Of a stretch of 48,065 bases of DNA, positions 11,436 to 20,303 are shown one piece after another. The stretch comes from Pseudomonadota bacterium (GTDB lineage Bacteria > Pseudomonadota > Gammaproteobacteria > Burkholderiales > Burkholderiaceae_E), in contig JAEWGX010000069.1 of assembly GCA_023388075.1 (NCBI GenBank), positions 1 through 48,065 on the forward strand, in the 5' to 3' direction. The position numbers were made by a program, and so were the translations under genes. Each line of letters starts with the position of its first letter. Within the stretch, counting starts at the first letter, position 1. Under the pieces are notes generated by a model, which saw only the letters and a list, made by a program, of their open reading frames with translations, was not told where the DNA came from and did no database searches.

Positions 11436-13028
11436 ATGAACACGAACACCAGACCCTTTCGGGTCGGCGTCGTCGGCGCCGGCGTGATGGGCCGCGGTAT
11501 CGCCCAGGTGATGGCGCAGTCCGGGGCCGACGTGCTGCTCCACGACGCGGCCGAGAATGCCGCCGGCCAGGCGGTCGAGGCCGTCGAGCAGGCCTGGCAG
11601 AAGCTTGCGGAGAAGGGACGCATCAGCGATGCCGACGCGGTGGCGAACCGCTCGCGCATGCGGGTGGCCGGTTCGCTCGAGGCGCTCTCCGGCTGCAATG
11701 TCGTGATCGAGGCAATCGTGGAGCGGTTGGACGCGAAGCGATCGCTCTTCGCCGCGCTGGAGGACATCGTTGCCGCCGACGCGGTGCTCGCCACCAACAC
11801 CTCGTCGCTGTCGGTCACGGCCATCGCCGCGGCCTGCCGGCACCCGGCGCGCGTGGCGGGCCTGCACTTCTTCAATCCGGTGCCGCTCATGCGCATCGTC
11901 GAGATCATCGGCGGGGTGCGAACGTCGCCGGAGACGCTCGCGACGCTGGACGCGCTGGTGGCGGCCACCGGCCACGCCGGCGTGCGGGTGCAGGACACCC
12001 CCGGCTTTCTCATCAATCATGCCGGCCGCGGCTACGGCACCGAAGCGCTGCGCGTCGTCCAGGAAGGCGTCGCCTCCTTTGCGGAGGTGGACGCGATCAT
12101 GCGCGAGCAGGTTCGCTTCCAGGGTGGTGGCTTCCGGCTCGGACCGTTCGAGCTGTTGGACCTGACCGGGCTCGACGTGTCGCAGCCGGTCATGGAATCG
12201 ATCTACCGCCAGTTCTACGACGAGCCGCGCTTCCGTCCGTCGATCATCGGCGCGCAGCGCGCGGCCGGTGGCCTTCTCGGCCGCAAGACGGGCGAGGGGT
12301 TCTACCCGTATCCGCAAGCCGCCGCGACGCGCCGCCCCGCGGCGACACCAGCCGTCAGCGCTGGCGAGTCGGCGACCGTTGCCACGGGTGCGGAGGCAAG
12401 CGAGGGCGGCGGCGTGGCGGTACCGGTGCACGTCGTCGTCGAGCCGTACGCGGAGAGCCTGGCCCCGCTGGTGGAGCGGCTGGGAGCACGGCGGGTGGAA
12501 GACCCGTCCGACTGCTCGGAAGGGTTCGTCCTCATTGCGCCGCTTGGCGAGGATGCGAGCCGCTATGCCGCGCGCCGTGGGCTACCGGCCGCCCGCGTCG
12601 TCGCGATCGACACGCTGTTCGATCCGGCTGCCCCCGGTTGCGCGCGACGCAGCCTGATGCCGACTGTCGCCACCGACCCGCAGGCGTTGCGCACGGCCGC
12701 GGCGCTCTTCGGCGCGGACGGCGCCGCGGTCAGCGTGCTGCGCGACAGCTGCGGCTTCGTTACCCAGCGCATCGTCGCGATGATCGTCGCGATCGGCTGC
12801 GAGATCGCGCAGCAGCGTATCGCCGCACCCGGCGACATCGACCGGGCCGTGCGCGCCGGGCTCGGCTATCCCGCCGGCCCGCTGGCCATGGGCGACGAGC
12901 TCGGGCCGGCGCGCGTGCTCCAGGTGCTGGAGGGCATGTGGGCCGGTACCGGTGACCCGCGCTATCGGCCGAGCCTCTGGCTGCGTCGTCGCGCAGAGCT
13001 CGGCCTTTCGCTGCAGGTGCAGGACTGA
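11436..13028 (+). CDS. 3-hydroxyacyl-CoA dehydrogenase, PaaH-like
   Basis: This is a 530-residue NAD-dependent 3-hydroxyacyl-CoA dehydrogenase. The Rossmann motif GAGVMGRGIA is at about 14-23. The catalytic His lies in GLHFFNPVPLMRIVEI at about 145-160, and the first C-terminal helical domain includes QDTPGFLINHAGRGYGTEA. A second, shorter copy of that domain is at about 430-510 (RDSCGFVTQRIVAMI, then GLGYPAGPLAMGDELG). This duplicated layout and length are typical of PaaH/PaaC-type enzymes of aerobic phenylacetyl-CoA degradation rather than the 280-residue beta-oxidation form. No other paa genes are in the window, so the substrate is unknown. The crotonase gene starts 1 bp after its stop. 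Confidence 0.88.
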   Translation: MNTNTRPFRVGVVGAGVMGRGIAQVMAQSGADVLLHDAAENAAGQAVEAVEQAWQKLAEKGRISDADAVANRSRMRVAGSLEALSGCNVVIEAIVERLDAKRSLFAALEDIVAADAVLATNTSSLSVTAIAAACRHPARVAGLHFFNPVPLMRIVEIIGGVRTSPETLATLDALVAATGHAGVRVQDTPGFLINHAGRGYGTEALRVVQEGVASFAEVDAIMREQVRFQGGGFRLGPFELLDLTGLDVSQPVMESIYRQFYDEPRFRPSIIGAQRAAGGLLGRKTGEGFYPYPQAAATRRPAATPAVSAGESATVATGAEASEGGGVAVPVHVVVEPYAESLAPLVERLGARRVEDPSDCSEGFVLIAPLGEDASRYAARRGLPAARVVAIDTLFDPAAPGCARRSLMPTVATDPQALRTAAALFGADGAAVSVLRDSCGFVTQRIVAMIVAIGCEIAQQRIAAPGDIDRAVRAGLGYPAGPLAMGDELGPARVLQVLEGMWAGTGDPRYRPSLWLRRRAELGLSLQVQD

Positions 13029-13029
13029 G

Positions 13030-13836
13030 ATGGCCGACCCGAACGCGGCGGACACGGGCCGGCTGGTTGCGACGCGGCGCGACGCCGTGCTCGAGCTCGC
13101 GATCACCAATCCGGCCGCGCGAAACGCCTTGTCCCCGGCAATCTACGCGGACGGCCTGCGCGCCCTCGCCGAAGCATCGGCGGATCCCGCAGTGCGCGTC
13201 GTCATGCTCCACGGGGCCGACAACTTCTTCTGCGCGGGCGGCAATCTCAATCGCCTGCTGGCCAACCGCGCGCAGCCGCCGGAGCATCAGCGCGCTTCGG
13301 TCGATCAGCTCAATCGCTGGGCGCTCGCGATCCGCGCCTGTCCGAAGCCCGTCATCGCGCTGGTGCAGGGCGCCGCGGCCGGCGCCGGCTTCTCCATCGC
13401 GCTTGCCTGCGACCTCATCGTTGCGGAGAAGGACGCAAGGTTCGTGATGGCTTACGCGCGCGTGGGCCTGAGTCCGGACGGCGGTGCGATCGCGGCGCTT
13501 GCCGCCGCCCTGCCGCCGCAGCAGGTCTTCGCGCTGTGCGCGCTGGCCGAACCGGTGTCGGGCACGGACCTGCACGCGGCAGGGATCGTCCATCTCGTGA
13601 GCGAACCGGCCGCCGCGCTCGCCGACGCGCGAGCCCTGTGCGATCGGCTCGCGCAGGGCCCTACCGCCGTCTACGGCAGGATCAAGAGGTTGCTCCAGGA
13701 GGCGCCGCGCCGTGCTCTTGCGGAGCACCTGGACGCCGAGCGCGACGCCTTCGTGACGTCGCTCCATGAAGAGGATGCCGGCGAAGGCATCGACGCCTTC
13801 CTCGCCAAGCGACCGGCGCAGTTCAGGGGTGCGTGA
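13030..13836 (+). CDS. Crotonase-fold enoyl-CoA hydratase/isomerase, PaaG-like
   Basis: The 268-residue product has the crotonase fold. The oxyanion-hole segments are FFCAGGNLNR (about 66-75) and QGAAAGAGFSIALACD (about 113-128). The two catalytic glutamates of classical enoyl-CoA hydratase are absent: their positions hold Phe in GAGFS and Ala in MAYARVGLSP. An Asp (D150) in LSPDGG remains. The motif RFVMAYARVGLSPDGG resembles PaaG-type isomerases, so isomerisation or hydrolysis of a CoA ester is more likely than simple hydration. It lies 1 bp after the dehydrogenase stop and overlaps the kinase-like gene by one base, so the three genes are probably one operon. Confidence 0.82.
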   Translation: MADPNAADTGRLVATRRDAVLELAITNPAARNALSPAIYADGLRALAEASADPAVRVVMLHGADNFFCAGGNLNRLLANRAQPPEHQRASVDQLNRWALAIRACPKPVIALVQGAAAGAGFSIALACDLIVAEKDARFVMAYARVGLSPDGGAIAALAAALPPQQVFALCALAEPVSGTDLHAAGIVHLVSEPAAALADARALCDRLAQGPTAVYGRIKRLLQEAPRRALAEHLDAERDAFVTSLHEEDAGEGIDAFLAKRPAQFRGA

Positions 13837-14930
13837 TGGCGGAAGGCACCGGTAACCGCGGTGGCGGCGGGACGATGACCGGAAGCGGACCGGTAGGCGA
13901 GCGGCACCGCTTCGACGAGGCTGCGCTCGCAGCCTGGCTGGCCCGCGAGCTGCCGGACTTTCGCGGCCCGCTTGCCGTGACGCAGTTTCGCGGCGGCCAA
14001 TCCAACCCGACCTTCAAGCTGGACACGCCCGGCCGCAGCTACGTGATGCGCGCGAAGCCCGGACCGGCCGCGAAGCTGCTGCCGTCGGCCCATGCGATCG
14101 AGCGCGAGTATCGGGTGCTGAAGGCCCTTGCCGGCACCGACGTTCCGGTGGCCCGGGTGCTTTGCCTGTGCGAGGACGAAACGGTGATCGGCCGCGCGTT
14201 CTACCTCATGGAATTCATGGACGGGCGCGTGCTGTGGGAGCAGTCGCTGCCGGGCATCGAGCCGAGCGAGCGCGGCCGCATCTATGACGAGATGAACCGC
14301 GTCATCAGCGCGCTGCACCGGATCGATCCCGCCGCTGTCGGCCTTGCCGACTATGGTCGGGCCGGCAACTACTTCGCGCGCCAGATCGGCCGCTGGAGCA
14401 AGCAGTACCTTGCCTCCGAGACCGAGCCGATTCCGGAGATGAATCGGCTGATCGACTGGCTGCCGGCGAACATTCCGCCCGGAGAAGAGACCACCATCGT
14501 CCATGGCGACTACCGCCTGGACAACCTCGTCTTCGCGCGCGACGAGCCTCGCGTGATCGCGGTGCTCGACTGGGAGCTCTCCACTCTCGGGCATCCGCTC
14601 GCCGACTTCTCCTATCACTGCATGGGATATCACATTCCGCCGGACCAGTTCCGCGGCATCGGGGGCCTTGACCTGAAGGCGCTCGGCATTCCGGAGGAGG
14701 ACGAGTACAAGGCGCTCTACTGCCGCCGCACCGGCCGCGACCGGATCGAGCATTGGGACTTCTACCTCGCCTACAACTGCTTCCGGTTGGCGGCCATCCT
14801 GCAGGGCATCATGAAGCGGGCGGTCGAGGGCACGGCGGCAAGCGCGGAGGCGCTGGAGGCGGGGCGCCGTGCCCGGCCGCTCGCGCAGCTGGCCTGGCGC
14901 TTCGCCGAGCGCCTCGGCGCGGGCCGCTGA
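13836..14930 (+). CDS. APH-fold kinase of the acyl-CoA dehydrogenase-associated (ACAD10/LvaA-like) type
   Basis: The 364-residue product has a phosphotransferase (APH) fold. A Gly-rich/nucleotide-loop region reads FRGGQSNPTFKL (about 51-62). The catalytic loop is HGDYRLDN at 223-230, with D225 as base, and the metal-binding Asp is D245 in VLDWELSTLGHPLADFSY. That last motif is characteristic of APH proteins linked to acyl-CoA dehydrogenases (the ACAD10/ACAD11 N-terminus and bacterial LvaA), not of antibiotic kinases. LvaA phosphorylates 4-hydroxyvaleryl-CoA, so a hydroxyacyl-CoA substrate is plausible here, given the CoA-ester genes immediately upstream. The ATG overlaps the crotonase stop; an internal ATG at about 13875 is an alternative start. 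Aminoglycoside resistance is not supported. Confidence 0.8.
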   Translation: MAEGTGNRGGGGTMTGSGPVGERHRFDEAALAAWLARELPDFRGPLAVTQFRGGQSNPTFKLDTPGRSYVMRAKPGPAAKLLPSAHAIEREYRVLKALAGTDVPVARVLCLCEDETVIGRAFYLMEFMDGRVLWEQSLPGIEPSERGRIYDEMNRVISALHRIDPAAVGLADYGRAGNYFARQIGRWSKQYLASETEPIPEMNRLIDWLPANIPPGEETTIVHGDYRLDNLVFARDEPRVIAVLDWELSTLGHPLADFSYHCMGYHIPPDQFRGIGGLDLKALGIPEEDEYKALYCRRTGRDRIEHWDFYLAYNCFRLAAILQGIMKRAVEGTAASAEALEAGRRARPLAQLAWRFAERLGAGR

Positions 14931-15004
14931 AATCCGGGCCGGCGCGATCCATCAAACGTTCCGGCGCCGATGGCGCGAACCAACCTCTGGAGGAACCCAT
15001 CACC

Positions 15005-15706
15005 GTGATCGAAGTTCACACATGGCCCACGCCCAACGGCCACAAGGTTCACATCATGCTGGAGGAGTGCGGCCTGCCCTATGCGGTCCACGCCGTCGAC
15101 ATCGGGGCAGGGGACCAGTTCGATCCCGGCTTCCTCGCGATCAGCCCGAACAATCGCATTCCCGCGATCGTCGATCCGGATGGACCGGACGGCAAGCCGA
15201 TCTCGCTCTTCGAAAGCGGCGCGATCCTGCTCTATCTCGCCGGCAAGACCGGCAAGCTGCTGCCGCGGAGCACCCGCGGCAAGTACGAGGTCATGGAATG
15301 GCTGATGTGGCAGATGGCAGGCATCGGACCGATGCTCGGCCAGGCCCACCACTTCCGGATGTACGCGCCCGAGAAGATCGACTATGCGATCGACCGCTAT
15401 ACCAAGGAGGCGGGCCGCCTCTACGGGGTGCTCGATACGCGCCTGCAGGACAACGAGTACGTGGCGGGCGGCGAGTACAGCATTGCCGACATCGCGATCT
15501 TTCCCTGGACGCGCTCCTGGCGCAACCAGGGGATCGACCTGGCGGCGTTCCCCAACGTGGCGCGCTGGAAGGAGGCGATCAAGGCCCGGCCGGCGGTACG
15601 CCGCGGCCTGGAAGTGCTTGCCGATCGCCGGCGGCCGCTCCTGAGCGAGCAGGCGCGCTCCAACCTGTTCGGGGACAACCAGTTCCGGCGCAAGACGGCG
15701 ACATAG
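15005..15706 (+). CDS. Glutathione S-transferase family protein, YfcG/YghU-like
   Basis: This is a 233-residue two-domain GST. The thioredoxin-like N-domain begins IEVHTWPTPNGHKVHIMLEE, with the Thr/Asn pair after the first strand used by Nu-class GSTs (YfcG, YghU) for glutathione binding. NNRIPAIVDP and FESGAILLYLA are the usual cis-Pro and Glu-Ser glutathione contacts. The helical C-domain has GEYSIADIAIFPW. Such enzymes act mainly as glutathione-dependent disulfide reductases. The GTG start at 15005 is chosen because TGGAGGA at 14988-14994 lies 10 nt upstream. It follows the CoA-ester genes by 74 bp and may be cotranscribed. Confidence 0.88.
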   Translation: MIEVHTWPTPNGHKVHIMLEECGLPYAVHAVDIGAGDQFDPGFLAISPNNRIPAIVDPDGPDGKPISLFESGAILLYLAGKTGKLLPRSTRGKYEVMEWLMWQMAGIGPMLGQAHHFRMYAPEKIDYAIDRYTKEAGRLYGVLDTRLQDNEYVAGGEYSIADIAIFPWTRSWRNQGIDLAAFPNVARWKEAIKARPAVRRGLEVLADRRRPLLSEQARSNLFGDNQFRRKTAT

Positions 15707-15742
15707 GAAGCAGCGGGTAGGCGGGCTGCGCCGGAACGGATG

Positions 15743-15765
15743 CGGGCCGCCGGCCCGGCGGCCCG
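15743..15765. terminator. GC-rich hairpin between convergent genes
   Basis: A perfect 9-bp stem (CGGGCCGCC / GGCGGCCCG) with a 5-nt loop lies between the glutathione transferase stop and the DUF1178 stop. There is no clear T-run on either side. Position between convergent genes suggests a bidirectional terminator, inferred only. Confidence 0.45.
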
Positions 15766-15773
15766 GGTTCGCG

Positions 15774-16238
15774 CTACTGGAGCGGCTCCTTCAGCGCCCG
15801 AGGTAGCGGCAAGGCAAAGACATCAATGCCTTCCTCGCGCAGCGCGGCGGCTTCCTCGTGGCTCGCGGCGCCGCGGATCGCGCGCTCCGGTGCCTCCCGA
15901 TAGTGGATGCGCCGCGCTTCCTCGGCGAAACGGTCGCCGACGTCCTCGGTGGTCTCGATGATCCGGCGGGCCATCTTCAGGAAGACCGCCTGGACCTGGG
16001 CCGGCGTCATGGCGACGTGCTGGCGACCCGCACCGCTGCCTTCGGCCGGCGGAGCCGGCCGCTCGGCCGCCTGCGACAGGTTCAGCCGCGGCGACGTCGG
16101 CATCTTGCGCACGACATGGCTGGCGCAGACAGGGCATTCGATCAGCCCCCTCGCCTGCTGATCCTCGAAGGCCTGGCCGGACGCGAACCAGCCCTCGAAG
16201 CGGTGGTCGTGCTCGCAGGCCAGGTCAAAGACTTTCAT
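15774..16238 (-). CDS. DUF1178 family protein
   Basis: The 154-residue product is recognisable as DUF1178 (PF06676). It opens MKVFDLACEHDHRFEGWF, followed by a second Cys pair in ECPVCAS (C35, C38). Together with C8, H10 and H12 this resembles a small metal-binding ribbon. The central segment LNLSQAAERP and the helical end (FLKMARRIIETTEDVGDRFAEE) are typical of the family. No function is established. The start at 16238 follows family N-termini; an ATG two codons upstream (16244) is equally close. The gene ends against the convergent GST gene and lies downstream of ppiD on the same strand. Confidence 0.85.
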   Translation of the reverse strand: MKVFDLACEHDHRFEGWFASGQAFEDQQARGLIECPVCASHVVRKMPTSPRLNLSQAAERPAPPAEGSGAGRQHVAMTPAQVQAVFLKMARRIIETTEDVGDRFAEEARRIHYREAPERAIRGAASHEEAAALREEGIDVFALPLPRALKEPLQ

Positions 16239-16387
16239 GCTCATGATGTCGTCGGATAACAGCCGGGTCTGGAAGCGCCCGGACCTGCCCTTCACGTTGG
16301 GGACGAAAGCCCGAACCACAAGTCTAGTGCATGGGCGCGCCGGGGCATGTCCGGGCGTCCGACAGGCGTGCTGCGGGCGCTGCCCGG

Positions 16388-18286
16388 CTACTGCAGCCGC
16401 CGCTCAATGTCGGTGCGCGCCTTGACTTCCTCGATGTAGGCGGAGAGCGCCGCCTGAGCCATCACCTGGTTCGCCTGGGCCGCGTATTCCTCGCGCCGGG
16501 CCTCGTTGGCCGGGTCCGGACCCTCCGCCTTCTCCAGGCGCACCAGCTGGTAGCCGCGGCTTCCCAGGTCCACGCCGACGTAGGCGGGTACCTTTCCGGC
16601 CGGCAATCGGAACGCCTCCGACACGGCCGGTGGCGGCAGACTGCCCGGATCCGCGCGGCTCACCGTCAGCGGCTCGCCGAAGCCTTCCGGCACTGCCTCG
16701 GGCGGGGCTTCCTTCAGCTTGGCGAGGAGCTCCTTGCCCTGTTCGCGCGCCTTGGCCGCCGCCTGCTCCGCGACCAGGCGGGCCTTCACCTCCTCCCGGA
16801 CCGCCTCGAGCGGCTGGCGCGAGGACGGGTGGTGCGACGTGACCCGGGCGGAGATCATGACGCCGGGCGCCGCCTCGAGCGCCTCGGTGTTGCGCTTGTT
16901 CTGGAGCGCTTCCTCCCCGTAGACGAGCTCGATGAAGCGCGGATTGCGCAGCGGCGAATCGGCGGGCAGGTCCGCGCCGGGCTCGCGGGGAAGCTTCTCC
17001 TGCGTACGCAGCTCCAGGGAATACTTCTCCGCGGCGGGCTTGAGCGAGTCGGACTGCTCGTACACCGTATTGCTGAAGGACTCGGCGAGCTCGCTGTAGC
17101 GACGTGCCGCCGCCTGCTCACGGTACTGCGCCTCGATCTCGCCGCGGACTTCCTCGAATGGGCGCACGCCGCTGCCCTTCGCGCCGGTTACCTGGATGAC
17201 GTGGAAGCCGAAGTCGCTCTTGACCAGGTCGCTGATCTCGCCTTCCTTCATCGCGAAGGCCGCGTCCGAGAACGGCTCCACCATCATGTCGCGCGAGAAG
17301 AACCCCAGATCTCCACCCTGGTCCTTCGAGCCGGGATCGTCCGAATGCTCGCGCGCGAGCTCGGCGAACTTCGCGGGCTCGGCCTTGGCCTCGGCCAGCA
17401 GCTTCTCCGCGCGCGCCTTGGCGGCCGCGCGGGCGGACTCATCCGCGCTAGCGGGCACCTCCACCAGGATGTGGCTGGCCCGGCGCTGCTCGGGGTCGGC
17501 GTAGCGATCCTTGTTCTGCTCGTAGTAGGCCCGCAAGTCCTGCTCCGAGGGCGTGAGGCCGGCCGCGAGCGCGGAGCGCTCCAGCATCACGTACTCGATG
17601 TCGACCGACTCCGGTACCTGGAAGGTGGCGGGATTCTCGTCGTAGAAGCGCTTGATGTCGTCCTCGCTCGGCTCGATGCCGGCCTCGAACGACTTGGGAT
17701 CGATGAGGCGGGTGCGCACCGTGCGGCGCGATTCCTGCAGCTCGAACAGCCGGTCCACCACCGCACGCGGGACGATCGCGGTCGACTGCACCGCGCCGGC
17801 GAGCTGGCTGAGCGCAAGGTCCTGGGCCATCTGGGCTTCGAACATGGCGGGCGACATGTTCTGCTGGGCAAGGAGCGTGCGATAGCGCTCGAAGTCGAAC
17901 TTGCCATCCGCTCCCGTGAGCCCTTCGATCGCGAGGATGTTCTTCTGCACCTCGGAAGGCGGCACCGAGAGGTACTTGCGCCGGGCCTCGGCCAGCATGG
18001 CCTCCTGGGTGATGAGTTGCTCCAGCGTCTGGCGCCGGGCGGCCGGCGTGTCGAACAGCCGGGTGTCGACCTGGCCGCCCAGCATCTGCTGCAGCCGCTC
18101 GATCTGCTGGCGATGGGCCTGGTCGAATGCCTGCTGGGAGATTCTGCGGCCAGCCACCACCGCTACCTCGTCGCTGCCGCCCATCCGCCCGTAACCCTCC
18201 AGGCCGAAGAAGACGAACGCCGGGAAGATTCCGAGCAGGATGATGCCGAGCATCACCTTCTGGTACTTGCGAACCGCGTCGAACAT
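16388..18286 (-). CDS. ppiD: Peptidyl-prolyl cis-trans isomerase / periplasmic foldase PpiD
   Basis: The 632-residue product is a PpiD-type SurA-like foldase, anchored in the inner membrane and acting on proteins leaving the Sec translocon. It has a short cytoplasmic N-terminus, one membrane helix (about residues 12-28) and a SurA_N-like helical region. The parvulin domain is at about 265-370 (RRASHILVEVP, then GGDLGFFSRDMMVEPF, then FGFHVIQVTG). A second, degenerate parvulin-like region follows. The length matches PpiD (about 620-640). ATG 18286 has GGAGGG at good spacing; a GTG 30 bp upstream is less likely. In E. coli the order is lon, hupB, ppiD. Here lon lies on the same strand but about 27 kb away, with accessory genes between. 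Confidence 0.92.
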   Translation of the reverse strand: MFDAVRKYQKVMLGIILLGIFPAFVFFGLEGYGRMGGSDEVAVVAGRRISQQAFDQAHRQQIERLQQMLGGQVDTRLFDTPAARRQTLEQLITQEAMLAEARRKYLSVPPSEVQKNILAIEGLTGADGKFDFERYRTLLAQQNMSPAMFEAQMAQDLALSQLAGAVQSTAIVPRAVVDRLFELQESRRTVRTRLIDPKSFEAGIEPSEDDIKRFYDENPATFQVPESVDIEYVMLERSALAAGLTPSEQDLRAYYEQNKDRYADPEQRRASHILVEVPASADESARAAAKARAEKLLAEAKAEPAKFAELAREHSDDPGSKDQGGDLGFFSRDMMVEPFSDAAFAMKEGEISDLVKSDFGFHVIQVTGAKGSGVRPFEEVRGEIEAQYREQAAARRYSELAESFSNTVYEQSDSLKPAAEKYSLELRTQEKLPREPGADLPADSPLRNPRFIELVYGEEALQNKRNTEALEAAPGVMISARVTSHHPSSRQPLEAVREEVKARLVAEQAAAKAREQGKELLAKLKEAPPEAVPEGFGEPLTVSRADPGSLPPPAVSEAFRLPAGKVPAYVGVDLGSRGYQLVRLEKAEGPDPANEARREEYAAQANQVMAQAALSAYIEEVKARTDIERRLQ

Positions 18287-18399
18287 GTGAGCAAGGCCCT
18301 CCGGGGCCGCCTGCACTGCAAACCGCTAGTTTAGTTGAGCGCGGACCCGGGGCGGAAATCCGCTATGCTTTCGTCGCACCAGAATCCACGGAGACTCCC

Positions 18400-19401
18400 A
18401 TGCACAGCGCCCGATACGTGCTCGCCTCGCTCCTGACCGGCCTTGCCCTGGTCTTCGGCCTCTCCGCGGCGCCGGCCGCTGCCGCGGACTGCCCGGGCCG
18501 CGGCGACCTCGACCCGCGCTACTGCGATTCCGACGGCGATCTCGTTGCCGACCCGCCCGCCGACGCCGCCCGGCAGAAGGACCCGTCCACGCTCGTCTTC
18601 TCCTACACGCCGGTCGAGGATCCCGCCGTCTACGAGAACGTGTTCAGCGAGTTCATCGAGCACCTCGCCAAGGTGACAGGCAAGCGGGTGCGCTGGTACT
18701 CGGCCGAGTCCTATGCGGCCCAGGTGGAGGCGATCCGCTCCGGCCGGCTGCACATCGCCGGTGTCGCCAGCGGGCCGACGCCCTATGCGGTCAATCTCGC
18801 CGGGTTCGTGCCGCTGGTGGCGATGGAGAAGTTCGACGGCACCACCGGCTACACGCTGCAGCTCATCACCCACAAGGACAGCAGCATCCGCGGCGTCGCG
18901 GACCTGAAGGGCAAGCGGGTCGCCCATGTCTCGCCCTCCTCCAACTCCGGCGACACGGCGCCGCGGGTGCTGTTCAGCGCCATGGGCGTGGTCCCGGGCA
19001 AGGACTACGAGGTTCTCTTCTCGGGCAAGCACGACAACTCGATCATGGGCGTGGTGAACAAGGACTACGACGCCGCGCCGGTCGCGAACAACGTAGTGAC
19101 CCGAATGGCCGGCCGCAACATGTTCAAGCCGGACGACATCCGGGTCGTCTACGAATCCCGTCCCTTCCCGCGCACCGCGTTTGGCGTCGCCCATGACCTG
19201 AAGCCCGAGCTGCGGGCGAAGATCAAGGAGGCCTTCATCACGTTCGATTTCCAGAACTCCAAGCTCGGCAAGGACTTCAAGGATTCGAAGGGCTTCACCG
19301 GAATCGACTACAAGACGGACTGGAAGGACATCCGCGACATCCAGAAGGCGACTGGCGCCACCTACACCAGCGAAGGCCTGGCCAAGCTGAAGAAGGACTG
19401 A
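18400..19401 (+). CDS. phnD: PhnD-type phosphonate/phosphite/phosphate ABC transporter substrate-binding protein
   Basis: This is a 333-residue periplasmic binding protein with a cleavable signal peptide (about residues 1-29, hydrophobic core then AAPAAAA). The segment DLDPRYCDSDGDLVADPP after the signal and the core VSPSSNSGDTAPRVLF are typical of the PhnD/PtxB family. The family's Tyr/His and Ser-Thr ligand pocket is consistent, but the ligand (phosphonate, phosphite, phosphate or a phosphate ester) cannot be told. It is the first gene of a PhnDCEE cluster and has GGAG upstream. No C-P lyase (phnGHIJ), ptxD or phnX gene is in the window. The 113-bp gap to ppiD holds a weak -10 (TATGCT). Confidence 0.88.
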   Translation: MHSARYVLASLLTGLALVFGLSAAPAAAADCPGRGDLDPRYCDSDGDLVADPPADAARQKDPSTLVFSYTPVEDPAVYENVFSEFIEHLAKVTGKRVRWYSAESYAAQVEAIRSGRLHIAGVASGPTPYAVNLAGFVPLVAMEKFDGTTGYTLQLITHKDSSIRGVADLKGKRVAHVSPSSNSGDTAPRVLFSAMGVVPGKDYEVLFSGKHDNSIMGVVNKDYDAAPVANNVVTRMAGRNMFKPDDIRVVYESRPFPRTAFGVAHDLKPELRAKIKEAFITFDFQNSKLGKDFKDSKGFTGIDYKTDWKDIRDIQKATGATYTSEGLAKLKKD

Positions 19402-19406
19402 CCGGC

Positions 19407-20303
19407 GTGAGCTCGAGCGTCCCGCCCGCGCCCGCCCTGCTCTCGGTCGAGGGGCTCGAGAAGGTCTATTCGACCGGCCAGCGGGCCCTCGCGGGGGTGG
19501 ACGTCGTCATCGACCGGCCCCAGGTGGTGGCGGTGATCGGCTCGTCGGGAGCGGGCAAGAGCACCTTCATCCGCTGCATCAACCGGCTGGTCGAGCCGAC
19601 TCGAGGGCGGATCCTGCTGGGCGGCGTGGACATGGTGCGCCTGGATCGTCGCGGCCTGCGCCAGGCCCGGCGGCGCATCGGCATGATCTTCCAGGAGTAC
19701 AACCTGGTCGAGCGCTTGTCGGTGATGCAGAACGTGCTGTCGGGACGGCTCGGCTATGTCGGGTTGCTGGACTCGCTGCGCTACCGGTTCCCGCCCGAGG
19801 ACGTCCGCGCCGCTTTCGAGCTGCTCGATCGCGTCGGCCTCGACGGCTACCACGACCGGCGCGCCGACGCGCTCTCCGGCGGGCAGCGCCAGCGGGTCGG
19901 CATCGCCCGCGCGCTGATGCAGCGTCCGGACCTGCTACTGGTGGACGAGCCCACCGCGAGCCTCGATCCGAAAACCTCGCGCCAGATCATGCGCCTGATC
20001 GGCGAGCTGGCGAGCGAGCGCGCGACGCCGGCCCTGGTGAACATCCACGACGTCGCGCTCGCCCGCGCCTTCTCGGACCGGGTGATCGGCTTCAAGGCGG
20101 GCGTGGTCGTGTTCGACGGCAGTCCCGCCGAGCTGACCGACGAGGTGCTCACGCTCATCTACGGCGCGGAGGACTGGTCCGCCGCCGGGGCGGACGGTGA
20201 CGAGGGAGAGGGTGCCGAGGAGCGTGGCGCCCGTGGGCCGCGCGAAGCCGGCCGCCTCCGCCGCGACTCCCTGCGCGATCCGATGCCGGACGGCGCGGCG
20301 TGA
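19407..20303 (+). CDS. phnC: PhnC-type ABC transporter ATP-binding protein
   Basis: The 298-residue product is the ATPase of the PhnDCEE importer. Walker A is GSSGAGKS at 45-52, followed by the Q-loop IGMIFQEYNL, the signature LSGGQRQR at 156-163, Walker B LLLVDE at 176-181 and the H-loop NIHDVALA. The segment VERLSVMQNVLSGRLGYV is typical of PhnC proteins. The C-terminal 40 residues are an acidic and Arg-rich tail beyond the usual end and may be disordered. The GTG start lies 5 bp after the phnD stop, and its stop overlaps the next gene's GTG. Probably one operon from phnD to the HAD gene. Confidence 0.9.
   Translation: MSSSVPPAPALLSVEGLEKVYSTGQRALAGVDVVIDRPQVVAVIGSSGAGKSTFIRCINRLVEPTRGRILLGGVDMVRLDRRGLRQARRRIGMIFQEYNLVERLSVMQNVLSGRLGYVGLLDSLRYRFPPEDVRAAFELLDRVGLDGYHDRRADALSGGQRQRVGIARALMQRPDLLLVDEPTASLDPKTSRQIMRLIGELASERATPALVNIHDVALARAFSDRVIGFKAGVVVFDGSPAELTDEVLTLIYGAEDWSAAGADGDEGEGAEERGARGPREAGRLRRDSLRDPMPDGAA

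Noticed and set aside
13836..14930. Aminoglycoside resistance gene
   Set aside because: The APH fold is present, but the DWELSTLGHPLADFSY motif and acyl-CoA neighbours place it with ACAD-associated kinases rather than drug kinases.
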